Assembly: GCA_964628515.1 (NCBI GenBank)
Contig: CAZVNZ010000001.1
Coordinates: forward strand, 1 to 64,000
DNA from: CAZVNZ01 sp964628515
Lineage (GTDB): Bacteria > Bacillota > Clostridia > Christensenellales > Christensenellaceae
Length of the DNA stretch: 64,000 bases
Direction of reading: 5' to 3'
Below the pieces are notes generated by a model. That model made no database searches. It was not told the DNA's origin and saw only the letters and a program-made list of their open reading frames with translations. The translations under genes and the position numbers were made by a program. Numbering within the stretch: position 1 is the first letter of the stretch; every line of letters starts with the position of its first letter. Positions 29,418 through 39,479 of this stretch are shown here, one piece after another.

Positions 29418-29846
29418 ATGAAAATACTTAGTTTTTACTTAAACAACAAAATATATGGTGTAAACACAAGCTATGTGGCAGAGCTTACACGCAAAGCAAG
29501 TATTACTCCCGTGCCTTTATGCAAAAAAGAAATAGAGGGTATTTGCAATTTGCGTGGCAGGCAAATTGTGGTGCTAAACTTAAAAAAGGTATTAAAAGCC
29601 GAGGAAACGGGCAGGGCATCAAGCAGTTTAATTGTGCTAAAGCCCATTAAAAACGTACAAGATACATTTGCCTTGCTTACAAACAAAGCGGCAGATGTTT
29701 TTGAAATAAACAGCAAGGAAATACTACCCTTGCCGGCGGGTGAGGGGGGTGCAAACACAAGGTATATTTTAGGAGTATGTAAATGGGAGCAAAACCTAAT
29801 AACCATACTTGCTGTGGATAAAATAATAGAGGGTATAACAAAATAA
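29418..29846 (+). CDS. cheW: Chemotaxis adaptor CheW
   Basis: A protein of 142 residues that links CheA to the receptor. Seen: an N-terminal beta strand [28 protein letters not shown] (the conserved I-LRG-I-VI-L pattern) and [12 protein letters not shown] near the end. Four bases after cheA, so translationally linked. Confidence 0.92.
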   Translation: MKILSFYLNNKIYGVNTSYVAELTRKASITPVPLCKKEIEGICNLRGRQIVVLNLKKVLKAEETGRASSSLIVLKPIKNVQDTFALLTNKAADVFEINSKEILPLPAGEGGANTRYILGVCKWEQNLITILAVDKIIEGITK

Positions 29847-29868
29847 ATTTGTAGAAGGGGAAGGATTT

Positions 29869-31875
29869 ATGAAACTGTTTAAAAAAATTAAACTAAGGGC
29901 AAGGCTGATTTTATCTTTCTTGCTTGTATCTGTTATTGTGGCAATAACGGGTATTATAGGCTTAGTAAACATTATGTATATGGACAACAAGGGTAACGAG
30001 CTGTACTCCCTTGCCGCCCTACCTTTAAGCCAAGCGGGAAAGATGGCAATAGACTATCAAAAAGTGCGAGTAGAAGTGCGCAATATGCTACTTAAAGAAA
30101 GCGAAGAGGAAATTGAAAGCTCTTATAAAGAAATACTACGGCTTATGGAAGAAATAGATTTTTACGCAAAGGATTACAGTACAAATATAGTAACCGAAAA
30201 CGGTAAACAAATTTTTGATGAATTTTTAAAACAGTTTGAGACTTTCAAAAAGCGAATAAGCGTATTTCATGATTTCGTTGCAGTCGGTAATAAAAAAGCG
30301 GCAAACGAGTATTTGTATACCGAAATAATACCGGGTAGCAACATCACCATGAAGGATTTGGATGCCATGGTGGAAAGCAAAATTCTGCTTTCCGAAAACC
30401 TTTCTGCCGATTCTTCCAACACCGCCACCCAAACTAAGTTATTTATGATGTGGATAATAGTTATAGGAGTGGGTATTTCCGTGCTACTTGGTTTAATTAT
30501 GTCTCATTATATAAGCAGACCCATTTTACAGCTAAAAGAACTTATTAAAAAAGCGGCGGAGGGGGATTTCACAATAACCGTACCCAACACTTACGGTGCG
30601 GAGTTTGCGGAGTTGCAAAGTGCTTTTAGCAGTCTTATAGAAAACAACAAACATACCATAAAATTAATTATGCAAACAAGCGGTAATTTAAGCGAGACAG
30701 CAGGAGAAATTTTACAGTCGGCGGACAATCTAACCCATAATGTGTCTAACACCAACCTAAAAACCACTATGGTTAGTACCGCCTCCGACCAAATCTCCTC
30801 GGGCATGAGTATGTCCTCCTCCTCCATTACTTCTATTAGCACCAACATAAATACCATAGCCTCGGCGGTAGAGCAGATGAGCAGTACCATAAGGGCTTTA
30901 GCCTCCGCCTCGGAAGAAACCTCTGTGGGCGTAAAACAAGCAACAGGGCTGGTAAACGATATTTCGGGGAGTATCACCAATGTTTCGGATGCCTCCAAAC
31001 TGGTTTCTAAATCTGTAAACAGCGTGGTAGAGTCTGTAAAAAGCATTAACGCATCTTTGTTTAACGTGAATAAAAATTGCGACAATGCCATGGTTATTAT
31101 GTCTGACGCAAAAACACAAGCGGAGGATACCAACAATATTATAAACAGACTTAGCGCATCCTCCAAACAAATAGGCAAAATTGTGGAGGTTATAAACGAT
31201 ATTGCAAACCAAACCAATATGCTTGCACTTAATGCGGCAATAGAGGCGGCAGGCGCAGGAGAGGCAGGCAAAGGTTTTGCGGTGGTGGCAAACGAGGTGA
31301 AGGAGCTTGCACGGCAAACGGCAAAATCCACAGAAGAAATTGCAGAGCAAATAGAGGATATGCAAAAAAACATGGTGCAGGCGGTGTCTGCCGTGGGTGG
31401 CATTACAAAAGTAATAGGGGAAATGACTTCCTTTACCGGCGAGCTTACGTCCTCTGTTACCGAACAATCGGCTAAAGCAAATAAAATAGCAAGCGAGTCG
31501 GAAACGGCGGCAGTAAGGTTAGACGAAATAACAACGGAAATTAAAACCATATCCACACGGTCTAAAGAGGTTAGCAGAGCATCTTTAGAGTCGTCTAAAG
31601 GGGTAAACGATATTGCAAAATCCACAGCCGAGCTACTAAAAGCCTCGGAGGAAGTTGCAATGAATACCGAGCGTGCCTCCTCAAGTTTGCAAGAGGTAAG
31701 CAGAAGTACCAAGGAAATCGCCATAGGAGTAGCGGATATTTCCAAAAACATTCAAGAGATAGACTCGGATACAGAGGTTATTGCAAATATTTCCTCTATT
31801 GCCACATCTACGGCAAAAAACCTTGCAGATACATCTTGCGAGCTAAACACCCTTGTTTCCAGCTTTAAAGTATAA
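29869..31875 (+). CDS. Methyl-accepting chemotaxis protein
   Basis: Membrane chemoreceptor of 668 residues. Membrane helices are at about 12-36 and 188-212, enclosing a periplasmic-side helical (4HB-like) ligand domain of about 150 residues. HAMP follows ([19 protein letters not shown]), then a long Ser/Thr/Ala-rich coiled-coil signalling region with the hairpin tip [19 protein letters not shown]. Residue pairs suitable for CheR/CheB methylation are frequent. It is the only receptor in the cluster, between cheW and cheB, so it is likely the dedicated input. Ligand unknown. Confidence 0.94.
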   Translation: MKLFKKIKLRARLILSFLLVSVIVAITGIIGLVNIMYMDNKGNELYSLAALPLSQAGKMAIDYQKVRVEVRNMLLKESEEEIESSYKEILRLMEEIDFYAKDYSTNIVTENGKQIFDEFLKQFETFKKRISVFHDFVAVGNKKAANEYLYTEIIPGSNITMKDLDAMVESKILLSENLSADSSNTATQTKLFMMWIIVIGVGISVLLGLIMSHYISRPILQLKELIKKAAEGDFTITVPNTYGAEFAELQSAFSSLIENNKHTIKLIMQTSGNLSETAGEILQSADNLTHNVSNTNLKTTMVSTASDQISSGMSMSSSSITSISTNINTIASAVEQMSSTIRALASASEETSVGVKQATGLVNDISGSITNVSDASKLVSKSVNSVVESVKSINASLFNVNKNCDNAMVIMSDAKTQAEDTNNIINRLSASSKQIGKIVEVINDIANQTNMLALNAAIEAAGAGEAGKGFAVVANEVKELARQTAKSTEEIAEQIEDMQKNMVQAVSAVGGITKVIGEMTSFTGELTSSVTEQSAKANKIASESETAAVRLDEITTEIKTISTRSKEVSRASLESSKGVNDIAKSTAELLKASEEVAMNTERASSSLQEVSRSTKEIAIGVADISKNIQEIDSDTEVIANISSIATSTAKNLADTSCELNTLVSSFKV

Positions 31876-31897
31876 GCACTAAATTACGGAGGATTTA

Positions 31898-32908
31898 ATG
31901 ACAAAAAAAACTGTGCTTACAGATATAAATTCCATATTGTACAGAAAACTTATTGCGGAGGTACTACAAAGTTTAGATATTACTCATATTGTAATAGGGG
32001 AGGCACAATCTGTTTCTAAAAGTGATTTTTTTGTGGCGATAGTAGACGGAGAGATGTATTGCGAGGATAATTTTGCAAGGTACGACACACTAAAAGGGCA
32101 GTACCCCTCCCTGCCTGTAATAATGTTGTTTAACACCAAGGCAAATGTGCAGACACTTTTAAGAGAGGCACGCAAACGAGGGGTTTTATATTTTTTGGAA
32201 AAGCCCTTAGACCAATCCTACGAAAAAAACAAAACTATAATTTCCCGTGCTCTTAAAACCTATTTGCACGATTTAGAAACGACAAAGGGCGCTAAAGAGG
32301 GCATGGGAAGGCTAAATACCCCCATTCAAAGCGAGGGTGGTGGTTTGCTTTTAATTGCCGCTTCAACCGGAGGGCCTCGTGTTATAGAGGAGGTACTTTG
32401 TGCTCTTCCTTTACTTTCCATACCTATAATTGTAGTACAGCATATGCCGGAAAATTTTACGGACAGCTTTGCCAAAAACTTAGATTTAAAATGCGCTTTT
32501 GATGTGGTGGAAGGGAAAAACGCAGAATATTTAACGGACAATACGGCATACATTGCCCCCGGCGGTAAAAACATTTTTATAACTGAGCGCAAGCAAATAC
32601 TGCTAAACGAAAAAGAGTTGGTAAACGGGGTACGCCCCTGTGCCGACCTGCTTTTTACCTCTTGTGCCAAAGCGTACAGAGGGCAAAACGTTATTGCTGT
32701 TGTACTGACGGGAATGGGTAGCGATGGAGCAAAGGGGGTTTTGGCACTTAAAGAAAATTGTAACTGCTATTGCATCACCCAAAACGAAAAATCCTGTACG
32801 GTTTACGGAATGCCCCGTGCAGTAGAGGAAATGGGGCTAAGCGATGCGGTTTTAGATAAAGAAGAAATAGCAAAATGTATAGTTAAAAAGGTAATGGGCA
32901 GGGGGTAG
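31898..32908 (+). CDS. cheB: Chemotaxis protein-glutamate methylesterase CheB
   Basis: Removes methyl groups from the receptor. The C-terminal methylesterase domain has the triad Ser (IAASTGGP), His (VQHMPENFT) and Asp (TGMGSDGAKG). The N-terminal receiver is weak: one acidic residue (TDIN) in place of the usual DD, a probable phospho-acceptor Asp50 in AIVDGEM, and a Lys in LEKPLD. Phosphorylation control may therefore be reduced. 336 residues; cheR starts one base after the stop. Confidence 0.92.
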   Translation: MTKKTVLTDINSILYRKLIAEVLQSLDITHIVIGEAQSVSKSDFFVAIVDGEMYCEDNFARYDTLKGQYPSLPVIMLFNTKANVQTLLREARKRGVLYFLEKPLDQSYEKNKTIISRALKTYLHDLETTKGAKEGMGRLNTPIQSEGGGLLLIAASTGGPRVIEEVLCALPLLSIPIIVVQHMPENFTDSFAKNLDLKCAFDVVEGKNAEYLTDNTAYIAPGGKNIFITERKQILLNEKELVNGVRPCADLLFTSCAKAYRGQNVIAVVLTGMGSDGAKGVLALKENCNCYCITQNEKSCTVYGMPRAVEEMGLSDAVLDKEEIAKCIVKKVMGRG

Positions 32909-32909
32909 T

Positions 32910-33752
32910 ATGAACACGAGCATTACAAACAACGAATTTACGTTATTTAAAGAATACATAAAAGAAAACTGCGGTATAGAAATAGACGAAAGCAAATCTT
33001 ACTTAATAGAAACACGGCTGTCCAAAATACTTGCGGACTCGGGGCTTAACAGTTTTGGCGAGCTTTACATAGAAATGATGGCAAAAACCGGAGAGTACGA
33101 AGAGCAAATTATAGATGCCATAACCACCAACGAAACCCTTTGGTTTAGAGATAAAACCCCTTGGGAAATTATTGAAAGCCTAATGCCTACTTATGTGGAG
33201 GCGTTACAAAGTGGCAAAAAATCTAAAATACGTATTTGGAGTGCGGCGGCATCCACAGGGCAGGAGGCATACTCCACCGCCATTTGTATAGCGGATTACT
33301 TAAAGCGCAACAACATTTTAAGTGTAACCCTAAAAAACTTTGAAATAATTGCCACGGATATTTCTAAATCCGCACTTAAAATAGGAAAAAACGGCAGGTA
33401 CGATGCAATATCCATAATGCGTGGTTTAAACGAGGATATTAAGCATAAATACTTTGAAAACGAAGGCAGAATATGGGAAATTAAGGACTTTATTAAAGAG
33501 GCAGTTATTTTTAAAAAGTTTAATTTGCAAAACAGCTTTTTTCTGCTTGGCAAATTTGATATAATTTTTTGCCGTTACGTTATGATATATTTTTGCGAGG
33601 AGTTTAAAGAAGAGCTTGCCCAAAGGCTTAAAGATGCACTTTTAGACGATGGCATACTGTTTTTGGGCGCTTACGAACTGTATAGAGAAATTAAGCATCA
33701 TTTTACTTCTCAAACAAAAAGCAACGGTGCTTACTACTGCAAAATAATATAG
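32910..33752 (+). CDS. cheR: Chemotaxis methyltransferase CheR
   Basis: SAM-dependent methylation of receptor glutamates. N-terminal all-helical domain (KENCGIEIDESKSYLIETRL), then the methyltransferase fold with IWSAAASTGQEAYS for SAM, IIATDISKSAL and FDIIFCRYVMIYF. Length 280 is typical. Directly after cheB. Confidence 0.94.
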   Translation: MNTSITNNEFTLFKEYIKENCGIEIDESKSYLIETRLSKILADSGLNSFGELYIEMMAKTGEYEEQIIDAITTNETLWFRDKTPWEIIESLMPTYVEALQSGKKSKIRIWSAAASTGQEAYSTAICIADYLKRNNILSVTLKNFEIIATDISKSALKIGKNGRYDAISIMRGLNEDIKHKYFENEGRIWEIKDFIKEAVIFKKFNLQNSFFLLGKFDIIFCRYVMIYFCEEFKEELAQRLKDALLDDGILFLGAYELYREIKHHFTSQTKSNGAYYCKII

Positions 33753-33807
33753 TAAAGTTGCACATTACATTTAAAACTACTCTAACAGAAAAAAAGGAGA
33801 ACACACC

Positions 33808-34179
33808 ATGAATTTATTATCCGTAGATGATTCCGCAACGGTAAGAAAGGTTATAAAAGCGGCTTGCGAAGCCTTAGAGTTTAATTTTTACGAGGCAAAA
33901 AACGGTAAGGAAGCACTTGATTTTTTACACGGCGGTACCACAGTACATTTAATACTGCTTGATTGGAATATGCCGTTAATGTCAGGCTACGACCTACTAA
34001 CCACCATAAAAGAGGACAGCAAGCTTAAATCTATTCCCGTTATGATGGTAACCACAGAAAGCGAAAAAACCCATGTAATATCCGCAATAAGAGCGGGGGC
34101 GGCAAATTATATGACAAAGCCCTTCACCGTAGAAGAGCTTATGACTAAAATTATGGAATGTATAGGGGAAAAACTATGA
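33808..34179 (+). CDS. cheY: Chemotaxis response regulator CheY
   Basis: Single receiver domain of 123 residues with a complete active site: VDDSATVRK acidic pair, phospho-Asp in LLDWNMP, Thr in VTTES and Lys in MTKPF. AAAGGAG precedes the ATG. It overlaps the cheX start (ATGA). With no flagellar gene nearby, its output target is unknown. Confidence 0.93.
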   Translation: MNLLSVDDSATVRKVIKAACEALEFNFYEAKNGKEALDFLHGGTTVHLILLDWNMPLMSGYDLLTTIKEDSKLKSIPVMMVTTESEKTHVISAIRAGAANYMTKPFTVEELMTKIMECIGEKL

Positions 34180-34646
34180 ACGATGGATTAATTGCAAAGG
34201 AAACGGCAAAATTTTTTGAGGAATCGCTAAGAGAAGTTGTACTTACGGTAACCGGTTTTTATTTGTACGAAAGCAAAATTGCAACCGGCACCGAATGCAA
34301 AGATTTATCCGTATTTATTAATATTACGGGTAGCAGTAACGGGTTTTTAATGTTAGATGGAGATATTAACCACGTTGCGGATTTGTTTGCACACATGACG
34401 GGCAACGAGCCTGCCACCATTAGCGACGAGGACGCTTATGACTGTTTTTGCGAAATAGCAAACATGACTTGCGGAAACGCAAAGGCAAAACTTGCCCAAC
34501 ACGGCATTGCCTTTAAAATAGGGTTGCCCTATATAATTACAGGCACAAATAAAAATATAATGTTTAAAGAATTTACACCTCTGCTACACTTAAATTTAAC
34601 CAATGGGCTAATAACTTTAGGTATGCGCCTTGTAATATTTGACTAA
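34176..34646 (+). CDS. cheX: CheX-type chemotaxis phosphatase
   Basis: CheC/CheX/FliY-family protein of 156 residues that dephosphorylates CheY-P. The catalytic ExxN motif is CEIANMTCGNAKAKL. Only one ExxN copy is present, as in CheX, and the length fits CheX. I start it at the ATG that overlaps the cheY stop; the open frame extends six codons further upstream. Its coupling to cheY matches its role as the signal-terminating enzyme. Confidence 0.86.
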   Translation: MNDGLIAKETAKFFEESLREVVLTVTGFYLYESKIATGTECKDLSVFINITGSSNGFLMLDGDINHVADLFAHMTGNEPATISDEDAYDCFCEIANMTCGNAKAKLAQHGIAFKIGLPYIITGTNKNIMFKEFTPLLHLNLTNGLITLGMRLVIFD

Positions 34647-34686
34647 ACGCAAACGACAATACTAAAAATAATAAAAGGGAATAAAA

Positions 34687-35769
34687 ATGTACGAAGTAAA
34701 TACGGAGAATAACAGACTTTTGCTTATAGATGACAGTCCGGTTATTCAAAAAATAGTTAATAAAGTTTTAAAAGAGGTATGCGAAATAGAGTATGCCCAA
34801 AATGCGGAGGAAGCGTTTAGCATTTTAGACGCCAACAAAGTGGACCTAATTTTGCTTGATGTGGAAATGCCCAAAATAGATGGTTTTGAAACTATTAAGC
34901 TATTAAAGAAAAACGAGTTTTATAAAGATATTCCCGTAATATTTTTAACCTCCAAAACGGATTTAAACTTTGAATTAGAGGCGTTTGCCTTAGGGGCTGT
35001 GGATTTTATTACAAAGCCTTTTATGCCACCCTTGCTTATAAAACGGGTAAAACTCCATTTAACATTATCATCCCAAAGAAAAATACTAAACGATTACAAC
35101 AAGCAGTTAGAGGTTAAGGTAGCGGAAAAAACGGAGATTATTAAGGAATTGCAAAACGCAATAGTTTTTACTTTAGCCGAAGTGGTAGAAATGAGGGATG
35201 GCACAACAGGGGGGCATATAAACAGGACACAAAGCTATTACGCCTGCCTGCTTAAGTATTTGCAAGAAAAGGGAATTTACAAAGAAGAGCTGAATAACAA
35301 GGATTTTAACGTGTTAATTGAGGCATCTCAACTCCACGATATTGGCAAGGTAGCCATTTCGGATTCTATTTTGCTAAAACCGGCAAAACTTACGGCAGAG
35401 GAATTTGAAATTATGAAAACCCACACAACCATAGGGCAAACCGCAATTTTACGTGCTATGGATTTAACCAGAGACAAAGAATTTTTGCAAATAGCAGCCA
35501 TTGTTGCCTATTCGCATCACGAAAAATGGGACGGTAGCGGTTATCCTACGGGGGTAGTCGGTACTCAAATACCTGTGGAGGGTAGAATTATGGCGGTGGT
35601 AGATGTGTACGATGCTTTAGTTTCCGAGCGCCCATACAAACAAAAACTGCCCCATAACAAAGCAATGGAGATACTAAAAGAGGGTGCAGGCACTCACTTC
35701 GACCCAAAGCTTATAGAGGCAGCATGCGCCCTTAGCTCCGATTTTGAAAAAATCAGCGGTATGTATTAA
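34687..35769 (+). CDS. REC-HD-GYP response regulator
   Basis: RpfG-like regulator of 360 residues. The receiver has the acidic pair in LIDDSPVIQK, phospho-Asp in LLDVEMP and Lys in ITKPF. A coiled linker follows (about 125-155), then an HD-GYP domain with intact QLHDIGKVAI, HHEKWDGSGYP and VVDVYDALVSERPYK. Expected to hydrolyse cyclic di-GMP when phosphorylated. It sits 40 bases after cheX as the last gene of the chemosensory cluster, so the CheA relay may control second-messenger level instead of, or besides, motility. Confidence 0.9.
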   Translation: MYEVNTENNRLLLIDDSPVIQKIVNKVLKEVCEIEYAQNAEEAFSILDANKVDLILLDVEMPKIDGFETIKLLKKNEFYKDIPVIFLTSKTDLNFELEAFALGAVDFITKPFMPPLLIKRVKLHLTLSSQRKILNDYNKQLEVKVAEKTEIIKELQNAIVFTLAEVVEMRDGTTGGHINRTQSYYACLLKYLQEKGIYKEELNNKDFNVLIEASQLHDIGKVAISDSILLKPAKLTAEEFEIMKTHTTIGQTAILRAMDLTRDKEFLQIAAIVAYSHHEKWDGSGYPTGVVGTQIPVEGRIMAVVDVYDALVSERPYKQKLPHNKAMEILKEGAGTHFDPKLIEAACALSSDFEKISGMY

Positions 35770-35804
35770 TTAATTTTTTTGGTATTAATACGTATTTATT
35801 GCTA

Positions 35805-36509
35805 CTATCTTCTTCTTGCTATCAGTAGCAAACGTAGGAAGGATAAAAAGGTTGCCACAAGCCCTGCTACATATGTCATAGCGGCGGCGCCAAGCACTTT
35901 TTTTGCCTCCGGTTGCTCGCTTGCGTCCAGTACATTTGAGGATTTTATGTTTTCCAATGCACGGGCGGAGGCATTAAACTCCACAGGCAAGGTAACCAGT
36001 TGAAAAATTACAATGGCAAAGTACGCCCAAGCGCCATACACCGCTATTTGCGGAAATCCTATAAATATAGACAGTATTATTAAAGGCAATGCCAATTTAG
36101 AAACCACGTTTACCACGGGTACTATTGCGGTGCGCACTTTCATGGGTGCGTAGCCTTTGTATTTTTGTATTACATGCCCGATTTCGTGGGCGGCAATGGC
36201 AATAGATGCAATAGAGCTTTTTTTGTAAACCTCTTCGGATAGATTAACCGTGTTGCTTTTAGGGTCGTAATGGTCTGTTAGAAAGCCTTGGGTTTGGTTT
36301 ACCGCTACGTCTGTAATGCCGTTTTGCTTTAGCATAATACGTGCAAACTCCGCCCCCGTTACACCGCTTTTAGATGCCACGGCGCTGTATGTTTTATAGG
36401 TGGATTTTACTCTTGCTTGTGCAATTCCCGTTACTATAAGTGCTCCTACAATAAGTAACATGGAAATCATAAAATCGTTGGTAAAAAAAGTGTTTACGTT
36501 TATAGGCAT
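35805..36509 (-). CDS. Membrane zinc metallopeptidase, YugP type
   Basis: A protein of 234 residues with an N-terminal membrane helix, the gluzincin motif AAHEIGHVIQK, and two or three hydrophobic helices after it (about 120-170 and 205-228). This is the layout of Zn_peptidase_2 (YugP) proteins. Substrate unknown. Gene order is convergent with the che cluster, and a PHP phosphatase gene lies 4 bases upstream. Confidence 0.88.
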   Translation of the reverse strand: MPINVNTFFTNDFMISMLLIVGALIVTGIAQARVKSTYKTYSAVASKSGVTGAEFARIMLKQNGITDVAVNQTQGFLTDHYDPKSNTVNLSEEVYKKSSIASIAIAAHEIGHVIQKYKGYAPMKVRTAIVPVVNVVSKLALPLIILSIFIGFPQIAVYGAWAYFAIVIFQLVTLPVEFNASARALENIKSSNVLDASEQPEAKKVLGAAAMTYVAGLVATFLSFLRLLLIARRR

Positions 36510-36513
36510 AAGA

Positions 36514-37317
36514 TTATATTCTCCTCATTTGCGCTTTTCGTTTGGTAAAGGTGCATATATATTTAACCCCTAAACTTGAAAGTAAATCATAACATTGTGT
36601 AATTTTATACCCTAAATTTTTAGGGGTATGGCAGTCCGAGCCTACCGTTATAATTTCTCCCTTTAGCTCTAAAAATCGTTTTATAATGCTAATATGTGGG
36701 GTAGGGTATCCCCATACTCCTATGTTGCTTGTGTTGATTTCTATGCCTTTGTTTTTGGCTATGGCACACTTTAGCATTTCGTCAAAAATATCGCTGAAAT
36801 CCTTGTACTGCGAGGGAGTTTTTGGCTCTACATTGTTTTTAATCAAGTATTTATCCACATAACCGATATGCCCGATAACGTCGTAGTTGGAGTAATTTTT
36901 TAAATTTTCCAGCATTTCCGTATAAAAAAGTTCCTCCCCCTGTCTTAAGGTAATGCCCTTAAAATAGTCCTCAAAAAAAGGGTCTTTACTGCCTGCCGCA
37001 TGTTGAGACGCTATTACAAAATCGTAGTCCTGCGTGCGTAAAAAAGCGTCCGTCTCCTCCAAAAAACCTTTGTTTAAGCCAATTTCCGCACCTTGCTTAA
37101 TTATAAGCCTCGGGTAGCTTGCCTTAATTTTTAAGTATTCCTCGGTGTAGCCGACTGCGTCAAAAGGGGTGTGTGTATGGGCAAAAGGGTCCCCAATTTC
37201 TATATGTTCTGTAAAACAAATCTCCCCAATATTATTTTTGATTGCTGTTTTTGCGTATTCCTCCATGGTTGTACTTGCGTCGAAGGAATAATTTGTGTGC
37301 ATATGATAATCGTACAT
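36514..37317 (-). CDS. PHP-domain histidinol-phosphatase family protein
   Basis: Polymerase-and-histidinol-phosphatase fold of 267 residues. Metal ligands: YDYHMHTNYS, FTEHIE, VIASQHA, VIGHIGY and the terminal VGSDCHTP. Closest in layout to HisJ/HisK histidinol-phosphatases, which remove phosphate in the penultimate step of histidine synthesis. No other his gene is near, so another phosphoester substrate is possible. The 212 bases upstream are empty apart from GATGATGATG-rich sequence. Confidence 0.82.
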   Translation of the reverse strand: MYDYHMHTNYSFDASTTMEEYAKTAIKNNIGEICFTEHIEIGDPFAHTHTPFDAVGYTEEYLKIKASYPRLIIKQGAEIGLNKGFLEETDAFLRTQDYDFVIASQHAAGSKDPFFEDYFKGITLRQGEELFYTEMLENLKNYSNYDVIGHIGYVDKYLIKNNVEPKTPSQYKDFSDIFDEMLKCAIAKNKGIEINTSNIGVWGYPTPHISIIKRFLELKGEIITVGSDCHTPKNLGYKITQCYDLLSSLGVKYICTFTKRKAQMRRI

Positions 37318-37529
37318 AAATTTATTTTAGCAGTTTATATGGGAGTTTGCAATGGTTTTTTGGGTTTTCTTTTTTCTTGTGTGATGATGATGTTGGTGGG
37401 GGTACTTTCTTTTTGCTCTTTTTAGTTTTTGTTGCATTTTTTCGGCTTAGTTATTATAGTATAGGTAGGTAAGTGGTAACCGCTTAGGGTTGCCTTGCTT
37501 TACTGCATTTAATAAGGGAGGTTTGCTTT

Positions 37530-37880
37530 ATGAATGCTATTGACGAGTATATTTTGGGGTTTGATGCTCCTAAGCAAAAGATTATGGAGGAAATTAGAGA
37601 GGTTATTCTAAAAAATGCGCCACAGGCTACCCAAAAAATTAGTTGGGGGATGCCTACCTTTTACCTTAAAGGAAATCTGGTGCATTTTGCTATGAATAAA
37701 GCGCACCTTGGGTTTTACCCAACTCCTAAGGGTGTGGAGCTTATAATAGACAGACTTCCCGGTTATAAATACTCTAAGGGTACTATTCAGTTTCCCTTAG
37801 ATAAACCTTTGCCTAAAGATTTAATTGGGGAAGTAGTTAGGTTTAGGGTTGCCGAAAATTTAAGCAAGGCAGATAAATAG
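37530..37880 (+). CDS. DUF1801 (YdhG-like) protein
   Basis: A protein of 116 residues with the DUF1801 pattern: an N-terminal helix ending in APKQKIMEEIREVI, then ATQKISWGMPTFYLKGNLVHFAM and GFYPTPKGVEL, and a C-terminal GTIQFPLDKPLP. In Bacillus YdhG and relatives are small soluble proteins, proposed in one case as iron chaperones; the real role is unclear. AGGGAGG lies upstream. Monocistronic. Confidence 0.84.
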   Translation: MNAIDEYILGFDAPKQKIMEEIREVILKNAPQATQKISWGMPTFYLKGNLVHFAMNKAHLGFYPTPKGVELIIDRLPGYKYSKGTIQFPLDKPLPKDLIGEVVRFRVAENLSKADK

Positions 37881-37913
37881 CCTGCATTTTTGCCTAAAAA
37901 TATCCTTACAAGA

Positions 37914-37941
37914 AGCAAACCACGATTGCTCGTGGTTTGCT
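37914..37941. terminator. Perfect hairpin between convergent genes
   Basis: AGCAAACCACGA (37914-37925) pairs perfectly with TCGTGGTTTGCT (37930-37941) around loop TTGC. It has no T run on either strand, so it is at best a weak or Rho-assisted terminator. It lies in the gap between the DUF1801 gene and the convergent histidine kinase. The rest of the 189-base gap is AT-rich and shows nothing else. Confidence 0.5.
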
Positions 37942-38069
37942 CTGAAGTGTAATTAGAGTATATGTTATGAAGTTTTTTAGTTGTAAGAGCACTGTTGTTT
38001 TACTCTCATTTATATTATAACCATTATATATTAACAAAAGTTATATATAATGTTATTATTATGTAAACA

Positions 38070-39476
38070 TTAAAGGGGCAGAGTAAACCAAAATGTAGAA
38101 CCTTTATTTAGGGTGGAATTTACACCGTAGTTGCCCTTGTGCATTTCTATTATCCCTTTTACGATGGAAAGCCCAAGCCCGCTGCCCGTAACCGCTCTTT
38201 TGTGGATTTTATCCACTTTGTAGTAGCGGTCCCAAATATATGGCAGGTTTGCCTCCTCTATGCCCTCTCCTTTGTCCGTAACCTCCACTCGCACCTCTTT
38301 TTGGGTGACCGTTTGCCTAACCTCCACAGTTTTATCCGCTCCGCAGTAATTTACGGCGTTAATCAAAAGGTTGTAAAATGCTTGAGATATTTTGCTTTCG
38401 TCTGCCCTTAGTGTAACCTCTTCATCACTATAAAAAGAAATGGTGTAGCCCTCCTTGTTTAGCATACGGTTTAGCCTATTTACGGTATGGTTAAGGCTTA
38501 AAGTAAGATTGTATTCTGATAAATTAAGGTCGGTGGTGCCCGATTGCAGTTTGCTTATGTCCATTACGTCGTTTACAAGGGTGGTTAGCCTTTTTGTTTC
38601 ATCTATGATGATTTGTGCGTTCTCGCTATTGTTTTCCCCCGGTAAATCTCGCATTACCTCTGCATAGCCTGTAATTAGGGTTAGGGGGGTGCGTAAGTCG
38701 TGGGAAATATTGGCAATTAAATCCTTTTTAAGCTCTTCCGTTTTGGATAGCTCTTTTGCCGCAATATTTAGGGTATTGGAAAGCTCTTTAATTTCTTTGT
38801 ATCCCGTGCCGTTAAAGGTAATATCGTACTTACCCTCGCTTAAACTTTTTGCGCTTTTGTTTACCTCTACTATGGGCTTTGATACCTTTTTTGAAATAAA
38901 TATACCTGCAACTGTGGCAAAAGCAAGCATAATAAATATAATGTAGGTAAATTGGGTTTTAAGGGTGGTGATGGTGGCATTAACAGGGGAAATTACAGAG
39001 TTTAGCATTAGCATAACTTCTCCTTTGTTTGTGTTTATTGCTTTTGTATAAATTATGCTTTGCTCTACCCTGTGGGGTGGCTTGTTTTTTCGCATAATAT
39101 CTTCGTTTATATATTCGATAAGGTTGCCGTTTTTTACTTTTGTAATTGCAAAAATATTGGTTTTTTGCATGGGAGTAAGCTTTAGTATTGCACAATCTAC
39201 CGGACTGTGGGCGGAATGTATGGTTTTACCATCTGCACTTACCACCTCTACGCAAAGTTGATAATCTTTAGAGATTTGCTTTATGTATTCCTCCGCATCC
39301 TCGCTGTTTAACTTGTTTTCTATTAGTTTTCCGCTGTTTTCTATTTCCGATACTTTAATGCTTTTGTAAAAATCCACCAAAAACACAACCTGAAACAACC
39401 ACAAAAAAATTAGCAGTATCACGCAAAACCCTAATAGAGAAAAAAATATTTTCCATTTAATTCCTAAGTTGTTCAT
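38070..39476 (-). CDS. Membrane sensor histidine kinase
   Basis: A protein of 468 residues. Membrane helices at about 10-32 and 178-197 enclose an extracellular sensor domain of about 145 residues; HAMP (SKKVSKPIVEVNKSAKSL) follows, then HisKA with phospho-His in NISHDLRTPLTLITGYAE, and HATPase with the N box (FYNLLINAVNY), DKGEGIEEANLPYIW and GSGLGLSIV. It partners the OmpR-type regulator located 3 bases upstream. The signal is unknown; a PepSY lipoprotein across the divergent gap is a possible target or sensor partner. Confidence 0.93.
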   Translation of the reverse strand: MNNLGIKWKIFFSLLGFCVILLIFLWLFQVVFLVDFYKSIKVSEIENSGKLIENKLNSEDAEEYIKQISKDYQLCVEVVSADGKTIHSAHSPVDCAILKLTPMQKTNIFAITKVKNGNLIEYINEDIMRKNKPPHRVEQSIIYTKAINTNKGEVMLMLNSVISPVNATITTLKTQFTYIIFIMLAFATVAGIFISKKVSKPIVEVNKSAKSLSEGKYDITFNGTGYKEIKELSNTLNIAAKELSKTEELKKDLIANISHDLRTPLTLITGYAEVMRDLPGENNSENAQIIIDETKRLTTLVNDVMDISKLQSGTTDLNLSEYNLTLSLNHTVNRLNRMLNKEGYTISFYSDEEVTLRADESKISQAFYNLLINAVNYCGADKTVEVRQTVTQKEVRVEVTDKGEGIEEANLPYIWDRYYKVDKIHKRAVTGSGLGLSIVKGIIEMHKGNYGVNSTLNKGSTFWFTLPL

Positions 39477-39479
39477 AGC

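Noticed and set aside
30591..31751. 386-codon open frame on the reverse strand
   Set aside because: Lies fully inside the chemoreceptor gene, resembles no protein and results from the Ala/Ser/Thr-rich coding sequence; no ribosome site.
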